NCBI RefSeq assembly: GCF_003533305.1 | Contig: NZ_DOEH01000018.1 | Location: forward strand, 82,399 to 146,398 | From: Providencia sp. | GTDB taxonomy: Bacteria > Pseudomonadota > Gammaproteobacteria > Enterobacterales > Enterobacteriaceae | Direction of reading: 5' to 3' | DNA: 64,000 nt | Shown: piece after piece, positions 18,452 to 28,583 of the stretch | Layout of the letters: every line of letters begins with the position of its first letter | How positions within the stretch are numbered: the stretch's first letter is position 1 | The notes under the pieces: model-generated | Databases searched by the model: none | Told to the model about the DNA's origin: nothing | What the model saw: the letters and a program-made list of their open reading frames with translations, nothing else | Translations under genes and position numbers: made by a program

Positions 18452-19210
18452 GTGAAAACACACCATCAAGCGGTCTACCAACAATTTGACGAACAGGCAA
18501 ATTCATATTTAACCAGCCAAGTTCATGCACAGGGTGAGGATTTAAAGGCCTTAATACATTCACTCAGTGGCAGTAATGAGGCCAATGTACTTGATTTAGG
18601 CTGTGGTGCAGGGCATGCCAGTTTTGGTGCGGCTCCTCTGGTATGTTCTGTGACGGCTTATGACTTATCAGATGCGATGTTAACGGTGGTCGAAAAAAAT
18701 GCGACAGAGCGTGGTCTTAATAACATTACGACTTGTAAAGGCACTGCGGAATCATTGCCTTTTGCTGAAGATACTTTTGATATTGTGATTAGTCGTTACT
18801 CTGCTCACCATTGGCATGATGTTGAGCGGGCTTTACGTGAAGTTCGTCGCGTATTAAAACCTGGAGGAAGAGGTATTTTCATCGATGTTGTTTCACCGGG
18901 ACACCCTTTACTGGATATTTATCTGCAAACGGTGGAAGTACTGAGGGATACATCTCATATTCGCGACTATTCCGCAGGGGAATGGTCTGGTATGTTTAAT
19001 AATGCAGGGCTATTCGTTCGTGAAATTAAAAGCTTTCGTTTAGAGCTTGAATTTACTAGCTGGGTTGAGCGGATGAGAACGCCAGCACCGCTAATTGAGG
19101 CTATTCGTTTATATCAAAGCACATTAAGCGATGAGGCAAAAAGCCATTTTGCAGTACAGGAAGATGGCTCATTTACCTCAGACGTCATGCTGTTTGAATT
19201 TCAAGGCTAA
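18452..19210 (+). CDS. SAM-dependent methyltransferase, YafE-like
   Basis: A 252-residue class I methyltransferase of the UbiE/YafE type. SAM-binding motif I is VLDLGCGAGHASFGAA, followed by VTAYDLSDAML (motif II region) and the motif AESLPFAEDTFDIVISRYSAHHW. The later VLKPGGRGIFIDVV is motif III. It resembles E. coli YafE; the methylated substrate is unknown, probably a small molecule. The GTG at 18452 is preferred because the protein then begins KTHHQAVYQQFD like its relatives; an ATG at 18425 is also in frame. It converges on the ydhR-like gene with five bases between the stop codons. Confidence 0.82.
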   Translation: MKTHHQAVYQQFDEQANSYLTSQVHAQGEDLKALIHSLSGSNEANVLDLGCGAGHASFGAAPLVCSVTAYDLSDAMLTVVEKNATERGLNNITTCKGTAESLPFAEDTFDIVISRYSAHHWHDVERALREVRRVLKPGGRGIFIDVVSPGHPLLDIYLQTVEVLRDTSHIRDYSAGEWSGMFNNAGLFVREIKSFRLELEFTSWVERMRTPAPLIEAIRLYQSTLSDEAKSHFAVQEDGSFTSDVMLFEFQG

Positions 19211-19215
19211 TTGCG

Positions 19216-19524
19216 TTATTTGATAAATTGCGCTTGGTTTAGCTGGCTAAGCGCAGTATTCACCTCGAAGATTTCACCGTCAACGGTTGGAATACCGAAG
19301 GATTTCAAGCGGGCGCTATGCTTTTGCAAGTAAGCTTGTGCCTCGGCTGCTGAGGCAAAGAGATAGATACCGCCTGCTTTTTGTGTTTCTTGGTTTTGCG
19401 TCCAAATTTTCCACATAAAACCCGGCTCTTGATTGATAGACTCAGCCAATTCATTCATCGCTATTGTCATTTCATCGCCCCAAGGCCCTTGGTAAGGGAA
19501 ATCTACTTGTAAAATAACCTGCAT
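19216..19524 (-). CDS. ydhR: YdhR-type putative monooxygenase
   Basis: A 102-residue protein with a ferredoxin-like alpha+beta dimer fold, very close to E. coli YdhR. Shared segments include LAESINQEPGFMWKIWT, AGGIYLFASAAEAQAYL and the C-terminal LSQLNQAQF. YdhR is a small soluble protein proposed to act as a monooxygenase on aromatic compounds, but the substrate is not established. Its length matches the family. It starts 87 bp from the phrB stop and converges on the methyltransferase gene. No regulatory site is apparent. Confidence 0.88.
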   Translation of the reverse strand: MQVILQVDFPYQGPWGDEMTIAMNELAESINQEPGFMWKIWTQNQETQKAGGIYLFASAAEAQAYLQKHSARLKSFGIPTVDGEIFEVNTALSQLNQAQFIK

Positions 19525-19611
19525 ATCATCTCCTTTTATTTGGATTTATTATAATAACGGCTAAATTCATATATTACATTGATTGTTCTTGGACGCTAAT
19601 TTTTAGGGCAA

Positions 19612-21063
19612 TCACGGTGATGATAATTTCAAACTATTCCGTTTTCCGGCCTCAAAAGCCTCGAGGGTGTTTAATCGCGCTTGTTTATGGTCAACTATCG
19701 GTGTTGGATAATTGAGCTGAATGTGATTACTATCAGCCCATTCATGAGGCGTATGGATATATTTATCTGGCACCGACATTAACTCAGGTAACCAATGGCG
19801 AATAAATGTGCCTTGTGGATCAAATTTGGTTCCTTGGGTCGTTGGGTTAAAAATTCTAAACCAAGGTGATGCATCAACCCCTGTTGACGCTGACCATTGC
19901 CAGCCCCCATTATTCGCCGCTAATGTGCCATCGATTAGTTGGCCCATAAAGTATTTTTCACCTTTACGCCAATCGATGAGCAAGTCTTTTACTAAAAAAC
20001 TGGCCACAATCATACGTAAACGGTTATGCATCCAACCCGTTTCATTTAGCTGACGCATTGCTGCATCCACAATGGGGTAGCCTGTTTGTCCGTTTTTCCA
20101 TGCATTAAAATCGTCAGGGGAGTTATTCCACTGAATATGTTGAGTCCATTCAATAAACGGTTGATGACGGCAAAGTCGCGGAAAAGCAACTAATAAATGA
20201 GAGTAAAACTCACGCCAAATCAATTCATTAAGCCAAGTAAAAGCGCCACTGTCTGGAGAATCTAATGCCTGAGGGTTTTCCGCATGTAAGCGGTTAAAAC
20301 ACTGCCGTGGAGATAATACGCCAATGGCTAGATAAGGGGATAATTGACTGGTTCCATTGACTGAGGGAATGTCTCTATCTCGTTGATAATTTTGGACACG
20401 CTCACGACAAAATTGTCTCAGTTGCTGTAATGCGGCTTGCTCTCCGGCCACAAATTGTGGCGAGATATCAGCCGCAGCATGTGCAAACAACGGTTGTGTT
20501 TCGTTAATTTCGAGGGCTTTACCGCGTTTTTCTGGCACAGTTAACGAACGGCAATCAGTGACAACAAGTTGAGAGGTAAATGCACGCCGAAATGGTGTAT
20601 AGACCTGGTACATTTCGCCTTTTTGATTGCTCACGGTTCCAGGAGCAAGCAGTAAAGCATCATCAAAAGCATGAATATGTAAGGCATGAGATTGTTTGAC
20701 TAACCACTCATCCCGTTGCTTTTCATTTATCTCATATTGGCGATTAAAAAAAAGTGCATCCGCTTGCTGTTCGCTGGCGTAATCAAGCACCCATTGTGCG
20801 GCCTCAGTAAAACTCGCGCTAGTATGACAAACTAGCGGAATACCGAGTTGTGCAAGAGAATGTTGTAATGCAACGAGGTTTTGATGCAAAAAAGTAATTT
20901 GACGTGCAGAAACATCATGCGATTGCCATTGTTGTGGCGTAGCGGTGAATAATGCAATCACTTTCGCCTGCGGATCAGCGCAGGCGGAGGAAAGCGCTTT
21001 ATTATCTGTGACTCTCAAATCATTGCGAAACCAGATAAGATGACAAACTTGTTTTGCTGCCAC
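19612..21063 (-). CDS. phrB: Deoxyribodipyrimidine photolyase (CPD class I)
   Basis: A 483-residue light-driven DNA repair enzyme that splits cyclobutane pyrimidine dimers using FADH- and an antenna cofactor. The N-terminal antenna domain begins HLIWFRNDLRVTDNKAL. The C-terminal FAD domain shows the signatures TWLNELIWREFYSHLL, GYPIVDAAMRQLNETGWMHNR and DWRKGEKYFMG, with the W-Q-W-S-A-S-T-G loop at the dimer site. It starts with GTG at 21063, after an AAGGAGG ribosome site. It lies 27 bp downstream of proP on the same strand, so some readthrough is likely. Complete and typical in length. Confidence 0.94.
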   Translation of the reverse strand: MAAKQVCHLIWFRNDLRVTDNKALSSACADPQAKVIALFTATPQQWQSHDVSARQITFLHQNLVALQHSLAQLGIPLVCHTSASFTEAAQWVLDYASEQQADALFFNRQYEINEKQRDEWLVKQSHALHIHAFDDALLLAPGTVSNQKGEMYQVYTPFRRAFTSQLVVTDCRSLTVPEKRGKALEINETQPLFAHAAADISPQFVAGEQAALQQLRQFCRERVQNYQRDRDIPSVNGTSQLSPYLAIGVLSPRQCFNRLHAENPQALDSPDSGAFTWLNELIWREFYSHLLVAFPRLCRHQPFIEWTQHIQWNNSPDDFNAWKNGQTGYPIVDAAMRQLNETGWMHNRLRMIVASFLVKDLLIDWRKGEKYFMGQLIDGTLAANNGGWQWSASTGVDASPWFRIFNPTTQGTKFDPQGTFIRHWLPELMSVPDKYIHTPHEWADSNHIQLNYPTPIVDHKQARLNTLEAFEAGKRNSLKLSSP

Positions 21064-21090
21064 CGCTTTCCTCCTTTGCCTTTGAAAAGG

Positions 21091-22593
21091 TTAATCCAAT
21101 TTAGGGTGCTGATTGATCAAAGATTGACGTTTTTTCTCAAGTTCAGCAATTTCTTTTTCAATATCTTCAACTTTTTGTTCAATGTTGTCAAAGTGCTCAG
21201 ATAAGATCTCTTTTGCCTCTGCTTTATCTGAAGCCGCAGGAGTCGCGCCTCTTAATGGCTTATTTGCAGTTTCTGGCATTTTAATACCGGTTAGCAAACC
21301 GATAGCGGCGATCACCATCAGATAATAGGCTGGCATATACAGATCATGGGTTGATTCGACTAACCATGCTGCTGCTGTTGGTGTTGCACCTGCAATTAAT
21401 ACTGAAATATTAAAGGCGATTGCTAAAGCACTGTAACGAATATGGGTTGGAAAAATAGCGGGTAAAATTGATGCCATTACACCCGTAAAACAATTTAATA
21501 ATACAGCTAGAATTAATAAACCAACAAAAATTAAGCCGACAGAACCACTGTTGATCAACATAAAGGCCGGATAGGCTAAGAAAATAAGACCTACACTACC
21601 TGCGATGACAAAAGGACGACGGCCTATTCTGTCACTCATCAACCCAATCAATGGCTGAACAAATAACATACCCATCATAATGGCAATAATAATTAGCACA
21701 CCATGGTCGGTTGAGTAATTCAGGTTATGTGATAAATAACTTGGCATATAAGTCAGCAACATATAATAAGTTACATTAGTTGCGATCACTAAGCCGACAC
21801 AAATCATCAAACTTTTCCAATATTTAGTCGCCACTTCACGGAAAGAAACTTTCGGTGGGTTTTGAATATTGGCTTTATCTTGTTTTTCTAACGCTTCAAT
21901 ATGTTGTTGGAATGCAGGGGTTTCTTCAAGAGAATGACGTAAATAAAGACCAATAATCCCTAAAGGAAGTGCTAAGAAAAATGGAATTCTCCAGCCCCAA
22001 TCGTGAAAACTTTCTTCCCCTAGAATACTTGAAATCAGTACTACGACACCTGCACCTAGTACAAAACCGGCAATTGAACCGAAATCTAACCAGCTTCCCA
22101 TAAAGCCACGTTTACGGTCGGGTGAATACTCTGCAACGAAGATAGCGGCACCTGAATACTCGCCACCGACTGAGAACCCTTGAGCTAGTTTAGCAATAAG
22201 TAATAGTATCGGTGCCCAGATACCGATGCTGTTATATGAAGGAATTAACCCTATACAAAAGGTACTGATTGCCATAATGATAATGGTCATCGACAATACT
22301 TTTTGTCGACCATATTTATCACCTAGGACACCAAATACAAGTCCTCCGAGTGGCCTAACTAAAAAAGGTACTGAAAAAGTGGCTAATGCGGCAATCATCT
22401 GAACGCTCGGTGATGCGTCCGGAAAGAACACTTGACCTAGTACATAGGCTAGAAAGCCATATACACCAAAGTCAAACCATTCCATCGCATTACCCAGCGA
22501 AGCAGCGGTGATTGCTTTTTTTAACTTACCGTCATCAATGATAGTAATATCATTAATATTTAACGGTTTTTCTCTTTTTTTTCTAAATTTCAT
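21091..22593 (-). CDS. proP: Proline/betaine:proton symporter ProP
   Basis: A 500-residue MFS transporter, the same length as E. coli ProP and very similar throughout. It imports proline, glycine betaine and ectoine when the cell is osmotically stressed. The conserved start DGKLKKAITAASLGNAMEWF opens helix 1. MFS loop motifs are GDKYGRQK and SDRIGRRP. A C-terminal tail after about residue 455 (NIEQKVEDIEKEIAELEKKR) forms the antiparallel coiled coil that tunes ProP osmosensing. It is transcribed away from poxB, with 915 bp between. The phrB gene follows closely. Confidence 0.95.
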   Translation of the reverse strand: MKFRKKREKPLNINDITIIDDGKLKKAITAASLGNAMEWFDFGVYGFLAYVLGQVFFPDASPSVQMIAALATFSVPFLVRPLGGLVFGVLGDKYGRQKVLSMTIIIMAISTFCIGLIPSYNSIGIWAPILLLIAKLAQGFSVGGEYSGAAIFVAEYSPDRKRGFMGSWLDFGSIAGFVLGAGVVVLISSILGEESFHDWGWRIPFFLALPLGIIGLYLRHSLEETPAFQQHIEALEKQDKANIQNPPKVSFREVATKYWKSLMICVGLVIATNVTYYMLLTYMPSYLSHNLNYSTDHGVLIIIAIMMGMLFVQPLIGLMSDRIGRRPFVIAGSVGLIFLAYPAFMLINSGSVGLIFVGLLILAVLLNCFTGVMASILPAIFPTHIRYSALAIAFNISVLIAGATPTAAAWLVESTHDLYMPAYYLMVIAAIGLLTGIKMPETANKPLRGATPAASDKAEAKEILSEHFDNIEQKVEDIEKEIAELEKKRQSLINQHPKLD

Positions 22594-23508
22594 GGAGCCA
22601 TCCTGTTATCTGAATATTAAGAACTTTTTAAACGACATTCAAAATGTAGGTTTTTCACATCTGAGTTTTTTGGATAAAGAGCAAGTGCTTAATATTTAGA
22701 ATAGTCGTTATATGAACAATACATAAATTATTTAAACATTATTTGAAAGTGAAAATGATATTTTGCTGATTTTATTGATTTGTATCAGCTATTTTTTGAT
22801 TAGGTTACCGTAGGCAGGAATATAGCGAAAAAAAATCATGAGAATAATATTGAAGTTGATTTAATGACAAAGAACATGGCTGTGAAGATTGTTGTAAATG
22901 AAGCAAAAAAGTCACCATCTAATAGCTGAACATGGTATCTATCATACAATAATTTCGAAATGTTGTAAAATAACGTGATTTTAATCCAGTATTAATACTT
23001 TAAATTGAATGTAAATGCTGACTTTTGTATGAAAGCTAGATTTAATGGGTGGTTTTGTTTTACTTGTATGATTTTAAAGTGAAAATTACTAATTTAAAAT
23101 CAATTGGTAATTACCGCATGTTTTAATGGAACTAGCTCAAATAGGGTTGTTAATCATTGGTAATATCGATAGATTTTTTATGTGTAAAAATAAATTTGAT
23201 TAGTACAACAGCAACGTAATATTAATTTTGACTAAGTTGATAATAAATTTTTTGCGATAGTCTAAATTTGATGATTTCTTTATGTGACCAATACAATCCA
23301 TATTTATGCTGATACTTAGTTCTTCTTTTGATATTAACAGGTTATTGTATTGTTCTGTTTTATATTTAATTTAGTCGGTAGGAATAGACTATTTCTTTAG
23401 CTACAATCAATTCAATTATTGCCCAAGCATTTGAGAATGAGTGAGTATTGCAGCATATGAAGAATATCTGCAAATAACCTAATTATCTGACTTAAAAAGA
23501 GTGCCATT
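22594..23508. other. Divergent proP-poxB intergenic region
   Basis: About 915 bp of AT-rich DNA without a credible gene. It must hold the promoters of proP (minus) and poxB (plus). I could not place -35/-10 elements with confidence and see no repeat, tRNA or large inverted repeat in it. Confidence 0.5.
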
Positions 23509-25233
23509 ATGAAAAAACAGAGTATTGCATCCTACATTGCTAAAGTTCTTGATAATGCAGGTGTTGAACGTATCTGGGGCGTTACTGGAGATTCATTAAA
23601 CGGTTTAACAGATAGCTTGCGCCGTCAAGGTGCTATTGAATGGCTAGGAACTCGTCATGAAGAAGTCGCTGCATTTGCCGCAGGGGCAGAGGCTCAGTTA
23701 ACAGGAAACTTAGCGGTTTGTGCAGGTTCTTGTGGTCCAGGTAATATGCATCTTATTAATGGATTATATGATTGCCATCGTAATCGAGTGCCTGTATTAG
23801 CTATCGCAGCTCATATTCCTTCAAGTGAAATTGGTAGTAATTATTTCCAAGAAACACATCCGACAGAACTCTTCCGTGAATGCAGTCATTACTGTGAGAT
23901 GGTCACTAATCCAGAGCAAATTCAACAGGTCTTAGGCATTGCAATGCGCAAAGCTATCCTTAATAAAGGGGTATCTGTTGTTGTGATCCCTGGGGATATT
24001 GCGTTGAAAGATGCACCAGAAACCGCTAAAGATACGTGGTATCAGCCACAAGCTCCGTTGATCATGCCACAACGTACTGAGATTGAAAAATTGGCCGAAG
24101 CCTTGAATCAATCTAAAAATATCACGTTATTTTGTGGTAACGGTTGTGCTGGTGCTCACGATGAAGTGGTTAAATTGGCTGAAACTCTAAAAGCACCTGT
24201 AGTTCACGCCCTGCGCGGTAAAGAACATATTGAGTGGGATAACCCGTATAGCGTTGGTATGACTGGGTTAATCGGCTTTTCATCGGGCTACCATGCAATG
24301 ATGAATGCGGATACTGTGGTGTTATTAGGTACCCAATTTCCTTATCGCCCGTTCTACCCAACAGATGCAAAAATTATTCAGATAGATATTAATGCAGGTA
24401 GTCTAGGTTCTCATTGTCATATTGATATGGGGCTTATTGGCGATATCAAATCAACGCTTACTGCATTACAACCACATTTGCAGGCTAAACAAGATCAAAA
24501 ACATTTAGACGGTGCTTTGAAGCATTACGCCGAAGCGCGTAAAGGGCTAGATGATTTAGCGAAGCCGGGACATGAAGGTCTTATTCATCCGCAATATCTG
24601 GCGACTAAAATTAGTGAGTTGGCAAATGACGATGCCATTTTTACTTGTGATGTTGGCACACCAACTGTATGGGCTGCGCGCTATTTAAAAATGAACGGTA
24701 AACGCCGCCTGATAGGCTCTTTTAATCACGGTTCAATGGCAAATGCGATGCCACAAGCATTGGGCGCACAATCTGTTGATAAAAAACGTCAAGTTATTGC
24801 CATGTGTGGTGATGGTGGTTTCAGTATGTTGATGGGAGATTTTATTTCCCTGACGCAAATGCAGCTTCCAGTCAAAATTATCATTCATAACAATGGTGTT
24901 TTGGGCTTTGTGGCAATGGAAATGAAAGTTGCAGGTTTCTTAACGGCTGGCACTGATTTACATAATCCTAATTTTGCTGCGATTGCCAATGCTGCGGGTA
25001 TTAAAGGTATCCGAGTTGAGAAAAGTGAAGATCTTGACGGTGCATTAAAAGAAGCTTTTGCTCATGATGGTCCGGTTATTGTCGATGTGTTGACAGCAAA
25101 ACAAGAGCTATCAATGCCGCCAGAAATTGAGGCGCAAGAAGCTAAAGGATTTAGCTTATATATGATGAAAGCAATTATGAGTGGCCGTGGCGATGAAGTT
25201 GTTCAACTGGTTAAAACTAACTGGCTGCGCTAA
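23509..25233 (+). CDS. poxB: Pyruvate dehydrogenase (quinone)/pyruvate oxidase
   Basis: A 574-residue peripheral membrane flavoenzyme that decarboxylates pyruvate to acetate and CO2 and passes electrons to ubiquinone, mainly in stationary phase. It uses thiamine diphosphate, Mg2+ and FAD. The N-terminal ThDP domain shows [13 protein letters not shown] and the activating glutamate in [16 protein letters not shown]. The ThDP-binding motif runs from G434-D-G to N461-N462. The C-terminal helix region (about 550-574) should be the lipid-binding tail. Length equals E. coli PoxB (572) within two residues. It has an AGAGTG site before the ATG and a strong terminator after the stop. Confidence 0.95.
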   Translation: MKKQSIASYIAKVLDNAGVERIWGVTGDSLNGLTDSLRRQGAIEWLGTRHEEVAAFAAGAEAQLTGNLAVCAGSCGPGNMHLINGLYDCHRNRVPVLAIAAHIPSSEIGSNYFQETHPTELFRECSHYCEMVTNPEQIQQVLGIAMRKAILNKGVSVVVIPGDIALKDAPETAKDTWYQPQAPLIMPQRTEIEKLAEALNQSKNITLFCGNGCAGAHDEVVKLAETLKAPVVHALRGKEHIEWDNPYSVGMTGLIGFSSGYHAMMNADTVVLLGTQFPYRPFYPTDAKIIQIDINAGSLGSHCHIDMGLIGDIKSTLTALQPHLQAKQDQKHLDGALKHYAEARKGLDDLAKPGHEGLIHPQYLATKISELANDDAIFTCDVGTPTVWAARYLKMNGKRRLIGSFNHGSMANAMPQALGAQSVDKKRQVIAMCGDGGFSMLMGDFISLTQMQLPVKIIIHNNGVLGFVAMEMKVAGFLTAGTDLHNPNFAAIANAAGIKGIRVEKSEDLDGALKEAFAHDGPVIVDVLTAKQELSMPPEIEAQEAKGFSLYMMKAIMSGRGDEVVQLVKTNWLR

Positions 25234-25256
25234 TTCATTGATGTGGTGAATTTTTA

Positions 25257-25307
25257 AAACCTCATTCAATATAGTGTGAATTCGCTAGGTTGAATGGGGT
25301 TTTTATT
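25257..25307 (+). terminator. Terminator of poxB
   Basis: aaaacctcattcaa at 25257-25270 pairs with ttgaatggggtttt (one G-U pair), followed by a T-rich tail (tttttattt). Confidence 0.85.
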
Positions 25308-25436
25308 TGGGGTATTTTTAATAATAATTTCATTCATTACGCCACGATATTTTATTTTTCAGAGACGGTATTACTGATTTTCCTGGTCTTTTGAACCCAT
25401 CATTTCAATGAATAATATATGTAAATAAATACAGTA

Positions 25437-25690
25437 TTGACATATAATTTAAAACATGTAGATTAAGTATCAACAGCACAGAAACACGCTGTGACAAGCA
25501 GTTCAGCGATAGCACATTGCAATCGCTAAAGAGTGTAAACGCGATGATGTAAGGCTTGGATAGTGCTTTTTGGTTGCGGCTGCAATGGTCAGCAACGGGG
25601 AGTAAGGCAACGCATCAATAGTATATATCGCGTGGGAGAGTGTACTGTTTATCTGTTACTCTTGTCTTGATGAGATAACAGTTTTATAAA
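25437..25690 (+). ncRNA. Candidate small RNA between poxB and alkA
   Basis: A promoter-like TTGACA (25437-25442) with TAGATT 16 bp later would start a transcript near 25470. The next 190 bases are clearly richer in G and C than the surrounding intergenic DNA and hold several short stems: cacag/ctgtg near 25480, agcga/tcgct near 25505-25527, gttgc/gcaac near 25573-25596. A last stem, ctgttactc with gagataacag (25653-25681), is followed by TTTT. A stronger terminator lies at 25812. There is no ORF. I do not recognise a known RNA family. Expression and boundaries are inference only. Confidence 0.35.
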
Positions 25691-25811
25691 CGAATATTAT
25701 ATGGAGTCAGTTAGTCACCATATCGTAATAAATTTGTACATTTTAAACGTAGTATCAAAGTAACACTAAATTAGTAGTCATTAATGTTAAAAATTAAGTT
25801 GGCAGTATCTT

Positions 25812-25846
25812 AAAAGCCCTGAACGTATTAACGTCAGGGCTTTTAT
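25812..25846. terminator. Strong bidirectional terminator before alkA
   Basis: An 11-bp perfect stem, aaaagccctga with tcagggctttt, is flanked by A and T runs. It would end alkA transcripts on the minus strand and any plus-strand RNA from the poxB side. Confidence 0.85.
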
Positions 25847-25962
25847 CGTTTTAGCCCCTCAGTAAACTTAATTCTCATGTTCTCATCTCAGGCATACTCA
25901 ACCGTTCTGTGCCACAAAACAAACTTTTTTTGCCCAGTTTCTCTTCTTTCTCATTTCTATCA

Positions 25963-26865
25963 CTAATAACCCGCGGCCGACTGACTGCGCCATAAATGTG
26001 CTGCCACTAAGGCTCGCCATGGGGAATATTGTGCTAACCATTTTTCAGTTTCTTTGGCGTTAGGTTGTTCATCTTGTGTTAGTAATATTTGCAAATTACG
26101 TCGCACTGCTACATCGCCATGTAAAGAACCATCGAGATAATTAAAGCCCCGAAGTAAGGCGTAGCTCACTGTCCATGGTCCAATACCTTTTATACTTAAT
26201 AACTGCTCCGTGAGATGGGCAACATTGGATGAGGTTATTTGTACAGATAAATCAAGTTGTTGGTTTTTGATTGCATCACATAGTGCCCGCAAAGCGACAA
26301 TTTTGCCGGTAGAAAAGCCGGTTTGGCGAAGAGTATCATCATCGACTTGGTTGACTTGTTGCTCGTTAGGAAAACACCAGATGCCTGATGAGTGCTGCAT
26401 TCCGACAGCCTGAATAAACCGGCGGCGAATGGCAATTGCGGCATGAACGCTGATTTGTTGACCGATAATGGCCCAAACGAGGGCTTCAAATGGGCTGGCA
26501 GATTGATAAATCCGTAAACCTCGTTGGTTTTTAATCAGTTTCCCCAACCGAGGGTCAGTTAAATAACATTCTTCAAATTGTTCTACTCCTTGATGAAGAC
26601 CTAACAAATTTTTTCCAAGAGCCACGATTTGTTCTTCATCTGATGTGTTTTTTAATGAGTCAAGTTTGGATGAGTCGATATCGAGTGAAATGATAGCTTG
26701 CTGGTTATCGATACGAAGGTTTATTTGCGCAGGGTTGTTATGCCAAATAATGCCTTTACGTAACTGTTTATTCTCAACAATTTCCGCAATGTTTTGTTGA
26801 TCTCTTAAATGAAATGCAAAAAAATCATCGCAGCGAAAGTGCTCTGGCAGTAATAGCGTTGGCAT
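25963..26865 (-). CDS. alkA: DNA-3-methyladenine glycosylase II (AlkA-like)
   Basis: A 300-residue base-excision repair enzyme that removes alkylated bases. The core shows ALVWAIIGQQISVHAAIAIR, then the helix-hairpin-helix LLSIKGIGPWTVSYALLRG, and the catalytic aspartate in SLHGDVAVRR. The N-terminal domain is the AlkA-type beta domain rather than the Ada methyltransferase domain. The ATG at 26865 is favoured because AAGG lies eight bases upstream; in-frame ATG 26871 and GTG 26874 are too near that site. The gene ends about 120 bp from the bidirectional terminator at 25812. No Ada box was looked for in detail. Confidence 0.85.
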   Translation of the reverse strand: MPTLLLPEHFRCDDFFAFHLRDQQNIAEIVENKQLRKGIIWHNNPAQINLRIDNQQAIISLDIDSSKLDSLKNTSDEEQIVALGKNLLGLHQGVEQFEECYLTDPRLGKLIKNQRGLRIYQSASPFEALVWAIIGQQISVHAAIAIRRRFIQAVGMQHSSGIWCFPNEQQVNQVDDDTLRQTGFSTGKIVALRALCDAIKNQQLDLSVQITSSNVAHLTEQLLSIKGIGPWTVSYALLRGFNYLDGSLHGDVAVRRNLQILLTQDEQPNAKETEKWLAQYSPWRALVAAHLWRSQSAAGY

Positions 26866-27102
26866 GGTCATCACCTTATAGGACTTTTCTTTATTATTAA
26901 GAAGCGCATTTGGTTACTCATAATTTACCATTCAAATATGATATTGTGCTTAATATAGTTGTATTTGAATGAGGAAAAGAAGCAATATAGTTAGTCTGAT
27001 AAAACAATCATGACAGATTTGCGGTGATAGTTGGAGCCTATAAAAGTGCTTAGTTCAGAATAAAGCGAAAGTATGAGTATGATACAATTCAAGGATGTTT
27101 AG

Positions 27103-27651
27103 ATGAACAATCATGAGCCATCTCAAGATAAAATACCACAGCAGTCTTTCGACGCGATACCTCCTGCCATGCCAACTGCCCCTGCGCCAAAAATAAAAAA
27201 TGAGTTAACGGGTTTTGGTGGATGGCTTATTTTGCCAATGTTGGGCATTATTTTATCTATTTTTGTTTTGCCCGCGACGATTTATGCTCAAAATATTGAA
27301 GTGATTGAATATTGGGATGCATTAACTAATCCGCTATCAGATTCATTTATTCCTTTATTCAAAGAATTAATTTACTTCGAAATCTTAGGTAACTCGATTC
27401 TTTATTCCGTACTCTTGTTTTTATGTTATGTATTTTTTACCAAGAAAAAAATAGCGATTAAAGTTTATATTTTCTTCCAGTTATTTTCTTTGGTGCTAGT
27501 TGTCTCAGATATTGTGTTAGCAATGACATTGCTTGATTTAGAATTTGAACCTTCAGATATTAAAGATATTAGTCGAGTCCTTGTCAGTTGTGCGATTTGG
27601 ATCCCCTATTTTTTACTTTCCGTGAGAGTTAAAAATACGTTTGTAAACTAA
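27103..27651 (+). CDS. DUF2569 membrane protein
   Basis: A 182-residue protein with a proline-rich cytoplasmic head (about residues 1-35, IPPAMPTAPAPK) and then four predicted membrane helices. It carries the DUF2569 hallmarks GFGGWLILP at the first helix and a C-terminal WIPYFLLSVRVKNTF. The function of this family is unknown. A close relative lies at 28057 with a DUF488 gene between them, so the three may form one transcription unit. A 33-bp gap follows it. The AT-rich upstream region should hold the promoter. Confidence 0.8.
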   Translation: MNNHEPSQDKIPQQSFDAIPPAMPTAPAPKIKNELTGFGGWLILPMLGIILSIFVLPATIYAQNIEVIEYWDALTNPLSDSFIPLFKELIYFEILGNSILYSVLLFLCYVFFTKKKIAIKVYIFFQLFSLVLVVSDIVLAMTLLDLEFEPSDIKDISRVLVSCAIWIPYFLLSVRVKNTFVN

Positions 27652-27687
27652 GTCATAGTCTAACTCACGATAATAAGAGGTAAGTTG

Positions 27688-28044
27688 ATGATTTATTGTA
27701 AAAGAGTTTATGACGCCACCTCTCTTGAAGATGGTTATCGCGTGTTAATTGATAGATTATGGCCAAGAGGAATTAAAAAGACGGATTTACAGTGTGATGA
27801 GTGGAATAAAGCTGTTGCTCCCTCCAATGAATTGCGAAAATGGTTTCATCAAAATACAGATCAATTTGAACAATTTATTACGCAATATCGCCAAGAGCTC
27901 AATAATAATGAATCCGCTTGGCAGCCGTTAGTCGAAAAGGCAAAGCAAGGTCATTTAACCTTATTATATAGTGCAAAAGATACGCAACATAATCAGGCGA
28001 AAGTGCTTAAAGCATTTATTGAAGAAAAGATACAAGGTAAATAG
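27688..28044 (+). CDS. DUF488 family protein (YeaO-like)
   Basis: A 118-residue soluble protein of the DUF488 family, like E. coli YeaO. It shows the conserved motifs CKRVYDA, VLIDRLWPRGIKK, the ELRKWFHQN segment and LTLLYSAKDTQHNQA. The family has a basic, likely substrate-binding face, and its biochemical role is not established. The ATG at 27688 follows AAGAGG by seven bases; a TTG three bases earlier is in frame but too close. It sits between two DUF2569 genes with gaps of 36 and 12 bp. Confidence 0.85.
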   Translation: MIYCKRVYDATSLEDGYRVLIDRLWPRGIKKTDLQCDEWNKAVAPSNELRKWFHQNTDQFEQFITQYRQELNNNESAWQPLVEKAKQGHLTLLYSAKDTQHNQAKVLKAFIEEKIQGK

Positions 28045-28056
28045 AAGGTTATTAGA

Positions 28057-28578
28057 ATGGAAACCCGTCAGTTATCTCAGGGGGAACAACAGGTTTCTCA
28101 TGTTACCGCTCAACATGTGCAAAAAGTACCTGTTCAAGGCATTGGTGGATGGCTTATTTTACCGCTTATAGGGCTATTTTATATGTTCTATAAAGCTATC
28201 AGCATGATGCTACAAGAGATTAGCCAAGTAAAAATTGCTTGGCCATTAGCGACTCAAATAGATTCTGATTTTTATGTTTCGGGTTTTGCATCTGCATTTT
28301 ATTTATTACAAATGGGCTATGGCCTATTAATTGCTTTACTGTTATGGACTTTTATCGCAGCAATTAAATGGAAAAAAAGCGCCAAGCTCTTGTTTATCAT
28401 TTCAATGATTATTTATCTGGTGGTGATTATTGGGGCTCGTTTTGTTTTCCCTAATTATTTTGGCCTAGAGATTAATTATTCAAATTTAATCACTGCGGTT
28501 AATAGCGGTTTTTATTGTGTCATTTGGATCCCTTACTTTTTGGTTTCCAGTCGTGTGAAAAATACCTTTATTCGCTAG
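28057..28578 (+). CDS. DUF2569 membrane protein, second copy
   Basis: A 173-residue paralogue of the protein at 27103. It has the same layout: a hydrophilic head of about 30 residues, then four helices starting with GIGGWLILPLIG and ending WIPYFLVSSRVKNTF. The two proteins agree most at these ends and differ in the middle, so the duplication looks old rather than recent. It starts 12 bp after the DUF488 stop, preceded by GAAGG. A terminator-like hairpin (28584-28601) ends the cluster. Function unknown. Confidence 0.8.
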   Translation: METRQLSQGEQQVSHVTAQHVQKVPVQGIGGWLILPLIGLFYMFYKAISMMLQEISQVKIAWPLATQIDSDFYVSGFASAFYLLQMGYGLLIALLLWTFIAAIKWKKSAKLLFIISMIIYLVVIIGARFVFPNYFGLEINYSNLITAVNSGFYCVIWIPYFLVSSRVKNTFIR

Positions 28579-28583
28579 AAATA

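Noticed and set aside
22864..22929. 21-codon ORF between proP and poxB
   Set aside because: No ribosome site and no similarity; chance ORF.
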